64,000 nt of DNA, from contig JAZBRS010000026.1 in the NCBI GenBank assembly GCA_037176725.1, positions 99,679,501-99,743,500 of the forward strand, written 5' to 3'. This DNA comes from Posidonia oceanica. Its lineage: Eukaryota > Streptophyta > Magnoliopsida > Alismatales > Posidoniaceae. Made by a program: the position numbers and the translations under genes. Below are positions 34,440 to 45,168 of this stretch, piece by piece (positions within the stretch are counted from its first letter, which is position 1; every line of letters begins with the position of its first letter). The notes under the pieces are model-generated. The model did not search any database. It was not told the origin of the DNA and saw only the letters and a program-made list of their open reading frames with translations.

Positions 34440-36290
34440 CAAGACTGACGGGCTGCTAGCCCGACAAGGCAAAGGAGGGGGAGACAATTGGATGGCTATC
34501 GACCGAGCAGTTAGGGCTGCTAGCCCGTAGGGGAAACAGGAGTAGCTTGTCCTCGCCCAAGGAAACAAGCAAGAAAGGGAAAGGGGGCGGGAAAGCGTGG
34601 GCATCGTCTGGACGGAGTGAAGCCACGCAAGGGCTGATCCTCACATGAGGATACAGGGCAGGACTCCGAGCATACGGGGTTCGAGAAGGGCTTGTCCTCG
34701 CCCGAGGAAGCAAGCAAGAAAAGAAAGGGGGTCGGCAAGCGTGGGCATCGTTCGCACGGAGCGAGGCCACGCAAGGGCTGATCCTCGCACGAGGATACAG
34801 GGCAGGACTCCGAGCATACAGGGTCCGAGAAGAGCTTGTCCTTGCCCGAGGAAACAAGCAGGGTCTCCGTGCGGACGGAGACAGTAGAGGCTTGTACTTG
34901 CCCGAGGAAGCAAGCGGGGGATTCCACGCGGACGGAATCCGAAGGGAGGGCTTGTCCTCGCCCGAGGAAGCAAGCAGCAGTCTGATCCTCGCCCGAGGGG
35001 ACAGACAGGGAACTTCGTCCGTACGGAGTGAAGTCACCCAGAGGGGCTCGTCCCCAGCCAAGGAAACAAGTGGGAGGGGAAGGAGAAAGAGGCTTGTCCT
35101 CGCCCGAGGAAGCAAGCACGCGGGACCCCATCCGCACGGAGGGAAGTCACACAGAAAAGGAAAAAGGCTTGTCCTCGCCCGAGGAAGCAAGTAGGAGGGG
35201 CAGAAGAAAGAAGCTTGTCCTCGCCCGAAGAAGCAAGCACGCAGGACCCTGTTCGCACGGAGGGAAGTCATGCAGAAAAGAAAAAAGGCTTGTCCTCACT
35301 CGAGGAAGCAAGCAAGAGGGGCAGAAGAAAGAAGCTTGTCCACTCCCGAGGAAGCAAGCGCGCGGGACCCCGTCCGCACCGAGCGAAGTCACGCAAAACG
35401 AAAAAAGACTTGTCCTCGCCCGAGGATGCAAGCAAGAAAGGAAAAAGCCTTGTCCTCACCCGAGGACAAGTAGGAAAGGAAAGGGGGAGGGCAAGCGTGG
35501 GCATCGTCTGCACGGAGCGAAGCCATGCAAGGGCTGATCCTCGCACGAGGATATAGGGCAGGACACCGAGCATATGGGGTCCGAGAAGAGCTTATCCTCA
35601 CCCGAGGCGCAAGCAGGGGTGCACATACGCTTATCCTTGGTTGAGGAATAAGCGGGCCTGATCCTCGCCCAAGGAACAGGCAAACTCCATCCGCGTAGAG
35701 CTGCGCAAGGCTTGTCCTCGCCCGAGGAAGCAAGCGGGTCTAACCCTCGCACGAGGAACAGACAGGGGCTCTGTCCACATAGAGCCAAGCAAGGCTTGTC
35801 CTCGCCCGAGGAAACAAGCAAAAAAGGAAAAAAGGCTTGTCCTCGCCCGAGGAAGCAAGCAAGAGGGGCAGAAGAGAGAAGCTTGTCCTCGCCCGAGGAA
35901 GCAAGCACGCGGGACCCCATCTGCACGGAGGGAAGTCATGCAGAAAAGGAAAAAGGCTTGTCCTCGCCTGAGGAAACAAGCAGGAGGGAAAGGAGAAAGA
36001 GGCTTGTCCTTGCCCAAGGAAGCAAGCAAGCGGGACCCCATCCGCACAGAGCGGCATCACGCGAAACGAAAAAAGGCTTGTCCTCGCTTGAGGACAAGCA
36101 AGAAAGAAGAAAGACTTATCCTCGCCCGAGGATAAGCAGGAAAAGAAAGGAGGCGGGCAAGCGTGGGCATCGTCCGCACGGAGCGAAGCCACACAAGGGC
36201 TTATCCTCGCACGAGGATACAGGGCAGGACTCCGAGCATACGGGGTCCGAGAAGGAGCTTGTCCTCGCCCGAGGAGCAAGCAAGGAAAGG
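34440..36290 (-). repeat. Array of short hairpins with compensatory stem changes
   Basis: On the plus strand the core unit reads GCTTGTCCTCGCCCGAGGAA followed by GCAAGC. CCTC pairs with GAGG around a GCCC tetraloop, and GCTTG with CAAGC outside it. Perfect examples: GCTTGTCCTC/GAGGACAAGC (36076-36099, loop GCTT), CTTATCCTC/GAGGATAAG (36115-36136, loop GCCC), CTTGTCCTC/GAGGACAAG (35449-35470, loop ACCC). A CCTT/AAGG variant is at 36008-36019. Longer spacers (purine-rich or CACGGAG-rich) separate units. About 35-40 hairpins by eye. Confidence 0.9.
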
Positions 36291-36440
36291 GTAAAGAGGG
36301 AGCGATACCAGAGGGCAGCTAAAAAGATGCCCCTGGTATCAGGGTTGATACCAGGGGACAGCTGAGGCGCCCCTAGCATCAAAAGCGAGGAAAATGCAGA
36401 CAAAGCTAATGCATTTGCCAAGCGAGCAGTTGGGGATGCC
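36291..36440 (-). repeat. Stem-loop module, element E copy
   Basis: This is the reverse complement of the element A module. CCCCTGGTATC (36330-36340), loop AGGGTT and GATACCAGGGG (36347-36357) form a perfect 11-bp stem with a 6-nt loop. Confidence 0.8.
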
Positions 36441-36821
36441 AGCCCAAAGCAAATTGGGCAAATGCGATTGCGGCGATGCATGGATCTACAGGGATTCTTG
36501 CGTGCATGTTGATTGCAAGGGGCTTTGCTACAACTCTCTTGCTGAGGCTGCTGATTGCATGGTGCTTGCGAGGGGAACTGCTATAGATCTCTTGCGGGGC
36601 TACTTTTAGGTTGTTTGCATGGGCCAATGCTCTAAAGTGCTTGATGCAGGTCCTGCGACAACCTAGCAGGGACAGATATGCAATAGACAAGGCATGCAAC
36701 ACAAACAAATGGCGTGAAACGTCTTTGTATTGAGTGAATCTCTGGTTACACGCCTTTGACAGGCCAAAAGATACAGCTTGATTCAAAAAAAAGCTATACA
36801 AGCAAACAGCTGCACAGGCGC
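36441..36821 (-). other. Noncoding spacer after the accessory ORF of element E
   Basis: Mixed sequence with no repeat or ORF that I can support. It lies between the stop of the accessory ORF and the stem-loop module. Confidence 0.4.
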
Positions 36822-38024
36822 CTAGTTATGCCGGGCCTTCTTTGCTGGGCGGGAGTCAGGAAACTGAGGGGCACCTGGAGGAATCTCGCTGAGGGGCCAG
36901 AGGCCCTGCACCTCAGTGACATACTCAGAAGTACATCCTGAGCCCTTCATAGCTGCTATGTCTGTAGACTTCACCCCGTGCTGCATCAGGTCTGCTAGCA
37001 CTATTGTGGATGCTATTGTACTGAGGGGGTATGCTTGCATGAGTTTGGGCGCGGTGCTATCAATGAAGGCGCCCTATCGGTAGCCGACTTGCCGCATAAC
37101 CCGGATAGGCTGGTACTCCACACCCCCAGTGAATCCTGGCAGTACTATGAGCCGCGTATCATGAGCATCGAAGAAGACCGTGAAGGACTCTACTGCGGAT
37201 GGGATGATTCGCCAAGTCACTACATCATTTGTCAGCTCAGACAGCTTCTGATACTCTTCTGGCACGCTCTTAATGGTTCTTGCATGACCACTGCTGCAGT
37301 ATGTTTCAATAGCATGTCTCTGAGGGCGCAGGAGGTCCATCTCCAGGTGTACAGCTAGCCAGATCTGCACAAGCACTCCACAACCGTGGAACTGGCGGCA
37401 GTAGTGCACAACGCGGTCCAGCCTGCGATATGTTTCTGCAAGGACGACTTGTGCCAGGTCGATATGCTGGGTCACCACTGCAAGTGCAATCTCGGCAATC
37501 TCGATTGCAACTGTCATCCTACCATGCATGAAGATCAGCTCGCCTAGAAAGCGGGTGACGAACCCCTGGAGCCACAACTTGTCCCCAAGTTCAGCGTGCT
37601 TTTCCATAACAGCGTCAAAGTATGCTAGGCAGAGCAGGGGCGTGGGCCCGCTAGTGCAGATTAGTCTTTGCTAGACACTTTTAGTAGAGGGCCTAGTCAG
37701 CTGGCTTAGGACTGTAGTGTATCTGTCGCGCCTCATAAAGATTGGGGGGCCCATTATCTGGGAGAAGCCGCAGATTCGGCGCACCTCCTCAAGCGTGGGA
37801 GTCAGCTCCATCCTATTGAAGTGGAAGACGTGATGTGCTGGCTTCCAGAACCTTGCTGCAGCGCAGAGGAGGTGCCGGTTCACTTCGACGTCTGCTGCTT
37901 TTAGAAGCTTGGAAGGGATACCCCAAGTGCGCAGCTTCTCGCGATCAGCTTCAGTGAGTTTGCCAACCCACTCTCGCAAGGTATCTGAACAGTGCATGGG
38001 AGTGACCAGAGTTGGATAACCCAT
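36822..38024 (-). pseudogene. DUF7745/plant-mobile-domain-like accessory ORF (element E), two TAG stops
   Basis: One frame of 401 codons runs from ATG (38024) to TAG (36822-36824), broken only by TAG at 37671-37673 and 37074-37076. D has a Gln codon at the first stop, and the second also reads as a Gln position in context (RQVGYR*GAF). Seen: a helical start (LREWVGKL), FWKP-x-HHVFHF, a TPTLEEVRRICG stretch near residues 73-85, an ETYRRLDRVVHYCRQFHGC-like stretch, a W-rich region, an LPGFTGGVEYQP-x-RVMRQ segment, and a basic C-terminus (RPAKKARHN). Features and order fit DUF7745, a plant-mobile-domain relative; its role in the element is unknown. Confidence 0.75.
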
Positions 38025-38632
38025 CGCAGGAGTGAAGGTGCAAGCTGCTAGTGCAGAAACTTCAAGTACCTGTAATCAAAGTTGCAATCCATCAGATCAG
38101 GCATAAGCATACAACACTTGGCTGATAAAGATGTAGAATTGAAGGCTAGCATTGCAGTTTAGCAGTTTTAACAGTTAGCATTCAGAGTGCAGATATTTAA
38201 ACACATTCAGGCTAAGGCGGTTTTGCTGGGGTGAGTGGTTGGTCGGAGCTCTGGACCAGTGCAGCTTGAGGGTGGTCGACGCATGCTCGATAGGAGTACT
38301 GTCTCAACGCCAGGCCAAGTTTTACAGAGTGGGAAGATAGATGAAAAGGAAAAACTTATGCTATGCATGCATGCATGGTTTATGCTTGGTGTGCGCAGAT
38401 ATGTGCATGGTTTATGGTAGATGCTGTAAATGTATGCATGATTTTGCTTATATGCTGTAGCCCTCAGCATATGGAGTGCTTAGTGCCTGCTGTAGAGGAA
38501 GAGAGGGGTCCCTGACTCACTGGACTCTACTCAAGCTCTTAACTTGCTGGTGGCGCTCAGGCAAGGGTTATTTGCAGTGCGGGGGTGGTGGGTGGTGAGG
38601 ACAGGCTCCAGACCAAACTCCCAAGGACCTAC
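38025..38632 (-). other. Post-pol noncoding region of element E, cut by D
   Basis: On the minus strand this matches B 26330-27180 and D 61480-62050, including GGAGTTTGGTCTGGAGCC and a GAGCGCCACCAGCAAG stretch. It is interrupted at 38632 by the LTR of element D. CCTAC (38628-38632) is the predicted target duplication. Confidence 0.65.
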
Positions 38633-41600
38633 TGTTGACACCCCATTTTGACAGGCTTGAATCAATTGGAATCTCCTGGTGACTTTTGGATCCAAACCTA
38701 GCTCAAAACTACACATTCCTTTTCGTCCTACCCTTCAAAACAAGCCTAAACATTACCTAAGATTACACCCCTTTTCCTAGCCCAAAACCTATCCAAAAAC
38801 TATAGGAAAACCCACCATCCCCAACTTGGCAAACCTACCCAAACACTTAGAAATTTTCAACCCAAAACCACTCCCAAAAATCCTAGAAAACCTAGGAAAA
38901 CTACCCTTTTTCTACACCTCAAAACCCTTCCAAAACTTTCCCAAAACTAAACCAAAACCGTAGGTCCAATACTAGATACCCTAGGCCACACACTCCCCAA
39001 ATTTCATCTCTTTTCAAAACCTCTAACCCGCTATTTACCCAAATTATCCTTTTCTCTCTCTTGGATTATTCTTTTCTCTCTCCTCTCTCTCTCTTGATTA
39101 TCCTCCCTCTTTTCACTCCCTTCTTTCTCTTCTTCCTACCTGGCTGTGGGCCCCCCTTGTGCATCTATCTCTTCTCAATCTTATTTTTATTTTTATCTTA
39201 TTTTTAGCATTTTCTTTGACTTTCAAAAAATTATTTTCTTTCAACTCCTCTTTTTCCTCCTTACTCCTCCATTTCTCCCTTTTCTTCTTTCCTTCCTTTT
39301 TCCTTTCCTTCCTTCTACTAAATCCCTGAAAAATCCTTAAAAACCTCTAAAACTCTAAAACAAGAGGAAAGCAAACCAAAACCCTAAAAGAAATAATTAA
39401 AAACTTAAACAAGCCATTAAAAACCAAAAACCTAACTAAATCTAGCTAAAATGGAAAACCAAGAATGCAACTTAAGAATGCAAAACAAACAAAAGGAAAA
39501 TGCTGTAAAATCAAGGAAAAAACCAAAATGTAATCAAAACAAGTAAAAGTATAATCCTATTAAAAAACAATTAAGAAAACAAATCCTAAAAGAAAGGAAA
39601 TACTTAAGAAATGCTAAGGCTAGTAATGAAGAAAGAAAAGCTTAACTTAACAATTCTAAAAGAAACAATTTGAAAACTTAATTTAAAAATAAAAACAAAC
39701 AATCAAAATTTAAGAAAAACTAATTAAAAACTTAACAAGAAAACCTAACCTAAAAAAAAATATTAAAAGAACTTAAAAAACAAAAATCAAGAAACAAATC
39801 AGAGAAGACTTAAGTAAAAAAAAGACTAAAATCAAAAATCTAAAACTCACCCTAATTAATCTAAAAACAAACTTTAAAAAGCCCTAATTAACACCCCAAG
39901 TACTTAACAAGAAAAACATAATTAAAAAACAACTTAAAAGATTTAACAAACATCAAAATAAAAAACAAATCAAAAACAAAGAAAACCCTAAAAACCCTAA
40001 TCAAAACTAAATCTCTTAAAACCTAATTAACTAATCAAAAACAATCATTAAAAAACTTAATCAAAGTCCTAACTTAAAACACAATCATTCTAAAAACCTT
40101 TTCTATTTTTTATTTTATTTTTACCTAATTTATTTTTCTTCTTTCCCTCCCTCTTTCCCTTCCTTCCTTTCTTCCTTTCTTTCTATTTTTCTTCCTTTTC
40201 TTTTTTGGGCCCGGTCCGGCCCGTTCCTCCCTTCCCTTCCCTTTTTCTTTTTTTCTTTTTTTCCTTCGCAGCCCGGCCCGCTCGCCCACACCTTCCTCCT
40301 CCTCTTCCCTCCTTCTTCTTCTTCCTCCACAGTCCTCTCCCGCCAGCTCTCTCCCTCTCCTCTTCAAAATTTGATTTCTCTCTTCCCTCTCAATCCCATC
40401 GACCAACAACTCATCTCCTCCTCTCTCGCGTCTCAGCGGTTCTTCCGGGGGGCATTTACTGCTCGTCCTCTCGCCGACCGCTCCTCTCCCATCAACATCA
40501 GCTCCCGTTGGTGGTAATTCAAATCCAGCGCGCCTCTACAGACCCCCAGCTCCTGCTTAAGACCTCCAGCCTTCTCCTCTTCTTTTGCCTTTTTGTCACC
40601 CAGAGAGAGCAGCCAGAGCGGGAGAGAGCATCCAGAGAGCAATCCTCCTCCTTCCTCCTCCGAATTCTGCAACTCTTCCTCCTCATCCTTCCCACTGCAA
40701 TCCAAACCTCCAACAACCCAACAAATCTCTCCCAATTCCTTCCCCAAATCCACCCAGAACTCCAGCACTCCAAAGCCCCCATTCCACAGCCAGAACCATC
40801 CCAGAATCACCCCGCAACTCATCCTTTTTTCTCTCAGAAACCCAACATCACCTTCCCTAAAATTCCCGACACCACTAACCACCTGATCATCCCAATCTCC
40901 ACCATCATACTCCCCAGAACACTACCTTTCAAAACCACCCAAGCTCCCCCTCTAACCCTCATCACAAGACGAACCCACCACTTTGAACACCTTCCCTGAC
41001 TTCTCTGCCAGAAAATCCACCACTAGCAATCTCCCTCTCCAGGCCTCCTTGGATCCACCTGAGCATCCCTACACCATCACCAGACCTCCAGAAGCTCGCT
41101 GGAATCCTCCATCTGGCCTGAGGAGCAGTAGATCACCACCCCCATCTCCGGCCATTTGTTGTGCACCCAAAAGTGCCAATCTCCTCATCGGTCTTCGAAG
41201 CTTCATTTCGGCCGTTCAGGAAGCATCAGAGGACCTCAAGCACCGGATCCTAACACCCGCGAGCCGTCGCCGACGACCATAGCACCCGGTCCAACCTCAC
41301 CGGCAACCACTGAGACAGCTCGCGTCGAGGGAGTTCTCTGGACTTCGAAACAGGTACTGCTCCACACCATTAGTTTAATTTCTTCTCTTCTTGCTTCTTC
41401 GCCTATTAGTTTAGCCTTCTGTTCCCTCCTGCCTGGAGTCAACGCCGCTGACCCTTTTCTTCTCCGGCGAGCTCCGGCTCTGTGACGCTGCTTTGGTCAG
41501 CAGAAGCACGCCCCGATCGTCACCCGAGGTCCGGGGAGCTTCCAGGAGCATGACTGTGCTTCTAGAATGCTCCCTCGATGCTCTAGCCCTCCGGTCTGCT

Positions 41601-44589
41601 CCAAAGTCTCCCGCACTGTTCCGTCGTCTTCTCTGGCCGTCCTCAGGCCATGCTACGGCTCACCGACACTGCAGCAACCTCCGCCGAGCTCCGGAGAGCA
41701 TCGCCGACCTTCCCGCGCGTCTACAGCACCCCTCCTCCGCTCGCAACGGCCACTAGTAGCACTGTGCTACAGTGGTCGCCGTTCTGTGGGTTATTGTGCT
41801 TTTATTTTTCTGTTACTAAGCTATTTTGTTATTAAATTGCATTTTCGGTCTCTATTTTTTATTTATTGCATTCTGGTCCTTCCTCCGTTTAAAACTCATT
41901 TAATTCTGAATTAAGATCATATGAATTGCACGAAAAATTTAAAAAATTGATTAATTACATGTTAGCCCCTCTGCAGTGTTTTCTTTCAGTGTTTATTTTA
42001 GTTCTGGCCCTCTAGTTTTCCATTTTTGCATGTTAGTCCTTCCATCAATAATCTGATTTAATGTTTATATTTTACCTTACTAAATTGTATTTTTAAACCC
42101 TGCTATTTTCCCCATTTGCACTTTAGTCCTCTGTTCTGTTAACTTATGCATTTATTTTTCAATTTTTCTTACTGCATTACATCATTTCCTCCATACTTTC
42201 TGATTTTTGCATATAGGTCCTTCATTAATGCAAAGCATACATTTAAATGCATATTTTGCTTATAAAATTGCATTTTAGACCATGCATGTTTTAAAAATTG
42301 CACATAGGCCCTCTGCATGCTCATAAAAATCATTTAAATGCATATTTTGCTTATAAAATTGCATTTTAGACTCTGCATATTTTAAAAATTGCACATAGGC
42401 CCTCTGCATGCTAATAAAAGTCATTTAAATGCATATTTTGCCTATAAAATTGCATTTTAGACCCTACATATTTAAAAATTGCATATAGGACCTCTGTTTG
42501 CATTCCCAGACCATTAAGACCACTGTTTTGCTTACAAAATTGCATTTTAGACCTTGTATATTTCAAAATTGCATGTCAATCCCCCATATGATTTCAAAAC
42601 TAGTCCAAATGCATGTTTACCTTGTAAATTTGCATTTTGATCCCTGCACTTTGCAAAATTACACTCAGACCCTCCAGTTTTCAAAAACCTTGCATGAAAG
42701 CTCCAAACTTTTCAAGATCTTTGCATTTAGACCCCTACTTTTTCAAAAATTGCATATAAGTTCCCAAGTTTTCTGAAAAATCATCCCTAGGTCTTTTCTT
42801 ACATTCTGCATGCATTACACTCATGCATTCTTGCATTTTGGCATTCCTGCACACACTTAAGCATTCTTAGCTCCCATTCGCATGGGAAGACCTGTTGTGC
42901 ACCCCCCGAGGACCTCCTGTACACCTAGATCCATTCTTCTCTCCTGTTCTGGCCCCTCTGCCTTGAAGCTGGGATATCTTCAGATCTAGCCGTTGGATCT
43001 TCTCAACCAAGCTACCTGGATGACCCCGGCGGAGCACTCTTCAGCATGGACCAAGCAGTTTTCAGATCAGGCTTCAGATTTCCAAGGTAAGTCCTCCTGA
43101 ACCCTTGCACAACATTCATTTGCACACCATTTGCATTGTATGCATTGTTTTTGCTTTCTGTTTCCTCGTGCATGTAGAATAGGACTTCCTCTTCTTATCT
43201 ATAAACACTGCTTCCTCTTTTCGCATACTCCTAGTGCTTTGTGTTGCGTTTCCCCTAGATTCACTACTAATTGTGACTTTCTTCCCCTTTTTCCACTATC
43301 TGATCGCATCGCGAGCTTTTAGCAGCATGCGAGACACATCGTGGGACATTTTGGTGGGAAACAAACACAAAACAGTGGTAATCCTTCCACTTGCTTCCCT
43401 TCCCCTTTGTAGGTTTTCACACCTACTTTGCATGATCTTTAAACAGCGCTCGTTCTCACACTTGCACTGTTTACTTCCCTTTCGCTTCTCCTGCCCTTTC
43501 TCTTTGCATCTGCATCTGCATAGCTTTATCGATGTTTTATCTCGCTTGTTTTGGCACCGTTTTGCGTGCCCCCTTTGCTTTTGGCACCATTTTGTGTGCC
43601 CGCTTCGTCTTTTGGCACCGTTTTGCGTGCCCGCTTTCTTTTGGCATCGTTTTGCGTGCCCGTTTTGCTTTTGGCACCATTTTGTGTGCCTGCTTCGTCC
43701 TTGGCACCGTTTTGCGTGCCTGTTCTTGTTTCTTGCATCGTTTTGCGTGCCATTCATGTTTTCTCGTACCGTTTTGCGTGCCGCTTTGTTTTCTCGCATT
43801 GTTTTGCTTGCCGCTCTGTCTTTTGCACCGTTTTGCCTGCCGACCTCATTTTCTTGCATCGTTTCACGTGCTGTTCTCATTTCTCGCTTTGTTTCGTGTG
43901 TTTTACGTCGTTTTCTCTTGCATGTTGCCTGCATCGCTTGGTTTTACCGCCGTTTTGCTTTTTCACTTGCATTTGCATATAGGGCAGTGATGCTTACTGC
44001 CTGGAGTTCTCACGAGCCAGGTTTTGACCGGTTCGGAACACAGACAGCATTGCTGAGCACTTAGACTGCACGTTTACTTTCCTGCATTGCATCCCACCAC
44101 TTAGAGCACACCTATGAGCATTCATTCAAGCATTCATTGGCATTTAGGCATTCAAACCTGCACTTCCCTGTGTATGCGAGTGTAAGCCTAGAAAGACCGA
44201 TTCTCGGGCGTGTTGGGGGTGCCTAACACCTTCCCCGCATGTAACAGGAGTCCTTGCCCAGTCTTTTGGCCCGTGATGACCATATTGCCCTTATCCTAGG
44301 CATGAGTCATATCATTTGCATTTGTTTTCTTTTGCATTGCATCTTTTGCTTGGTTTTGTGTGTTAACTCATGCATTTTCCCCGATTTTCCTTGTCTCCCA
44401 AGAATAGACACGGTGGCGACTCTGAATTGTCTTATCTTCTTCTTTTCTTATCTTTTCTCCTTTGTTTTAAGTGTTTTCGAGTTGAGCCCTCCTCCTCGGA
44501 CATAGCCACTTATAGTGAGCCTGATTCTGATCGGTGCACACGAGCTTCTGGCAATGTGCATGGACGATCTGAACACCGAGATTACTACA
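38633..44589 (+). repeat. 5' LTR of element D (5957 bp)
   Basis: It starts TGTTGACACC and ends ATTACTACA, one base before the PBS. Sections: C-and-A-rich U3 start, CT-rich tract (39040-39330), A-rich tract (39350-40110), pyrimidine tract (40110-40350), C-rich exon-like section ending at a CAG/GTACTG donor (41354), T-rich section, a conserved block ending TCCAAG/GTAAGT (43087), T-rich section with 30-bp repeats, and two conserved blocks (43981-44060, 44189-44252). A PBS-like copy is at 44414. Confidence 0.88.
43543..43880 (+). repeat. 30-bp tandem repeat in the D 5' LTR
   Basis: About 10 units of TTTGGCACCGTTTTGCGTGC plus about 10 bases, degenerating toward the end. The same family is longer in the solo LTR. 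Confidence 0.85.
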
Positions 44590-44590
44590 G

Positions 44591-44610
44591 TGGCGACTCT
44601 GCTAGGGAAG
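44591..44610 (+). promoter_or_regulatory. Primer-binding site of element D
   Basis: TGGCGACTCTGCTAGGGAAG begins one base after the LTR end. It resembles the B PBS. An arginine tRNA primer is inferred from the known Ogre pattern. Confidence 0.7.
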
Positions 44611-45168
44611 CTAGACTCCGGCTTTCATTTTTGGCCTTTCGCTCGCCGCTTTTGCAGTTCTGCTTGCTTTCGTTTGCCTCCTTGCCTGTTTTGGTCGCTC
44701 TTTTGTGCAAACTCCTAGTGAGTCGCCTTGTGGCTACGCCGCTTTGCTTTTGCACCTCCTTTGCCTTGGTTTGTGCTCTGTCTTGTTCTGCTTTGCCTCT
44801 GTTGCTTGTTTACTTGCCTATTTCCATGCTTCTGCTCTTATTTGCTTTACAGCTTACCTGTTTTTACTTTTTTTATCTTGCTTACTTATTGTTGCTTTAT
44901 TTCCTGCACAATGCATGTCTACATACATGTTTGGTAACAATGCATGCTTTTTGAATGATGAATGCTTTCTTTTACACATTTGCTATGACACTACGCATGC
45001 ACATGCCCTGTATACATGCCTTTTGACATGGTGAATGCTTTCTCTTCACTATCATGCTCACAAACACTCGCACATGCCATGCACTTGCCTTTTGCTATGT
45101 TGTACGCTGTTTGCTTGCCATATTTGACTGATTTTCTTCCCTTTCGCACATGCCATGCCTAGGATAGT
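44611..45168 (+). other. Leader of element D, first part
   Basis: It matches the B leader (15555-15960), for example the phrase GCTTGCCATATTTGACTG. The ending GGATAGT is the left copy of the target duplication of the solo LTR. Confidence 0.7.

Larger units (their letters stand above)
30775..38632 (-). mobile_element. Element E: 3' part of a Tat/Ogre-type element, minus strand
   Basis: Read on the minus strand: post-pol noncoding region, accessory ORF, stem-loop module, hairpin array, GCAT-rich tract, PPT, 3' LTR. Its pol, gag and 5' LTR are not in the window and should lie beyond the right edge, because element D is inserted at 38633. E shares the PPT, GCAT tract and stem-loop module with A, and the accessory ORF with B and D. 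Confidence 0.8.

Noticed and set aside
34456..36365. ORFs of 138-271 codons in both strands of the E hairpin array
   Set aside because: Repeat-driven open frames in several frames at once; the hairpin pattern, not codons, is conserved.
36756..37358. Plus-strand ORFs at 36756 and 37035
   Set aside because: They are shadows of the minus-strand accessory ORF.
40205..40999. 264-codon Pro/Ser-rich ORF in the D LTR (and similar ones at 7483, 8030, 29795, 47913)
   Set aside because: Composition follows the C-rich exon-like section. Frames and products are not conserved among LTRs.
43234..44064. 276-codon ORF and overlapping frames in the D 5' LTR
   Set aside because: Same 30-bp repeat artefact inside an LTR; not conserved in frame between LTRs.
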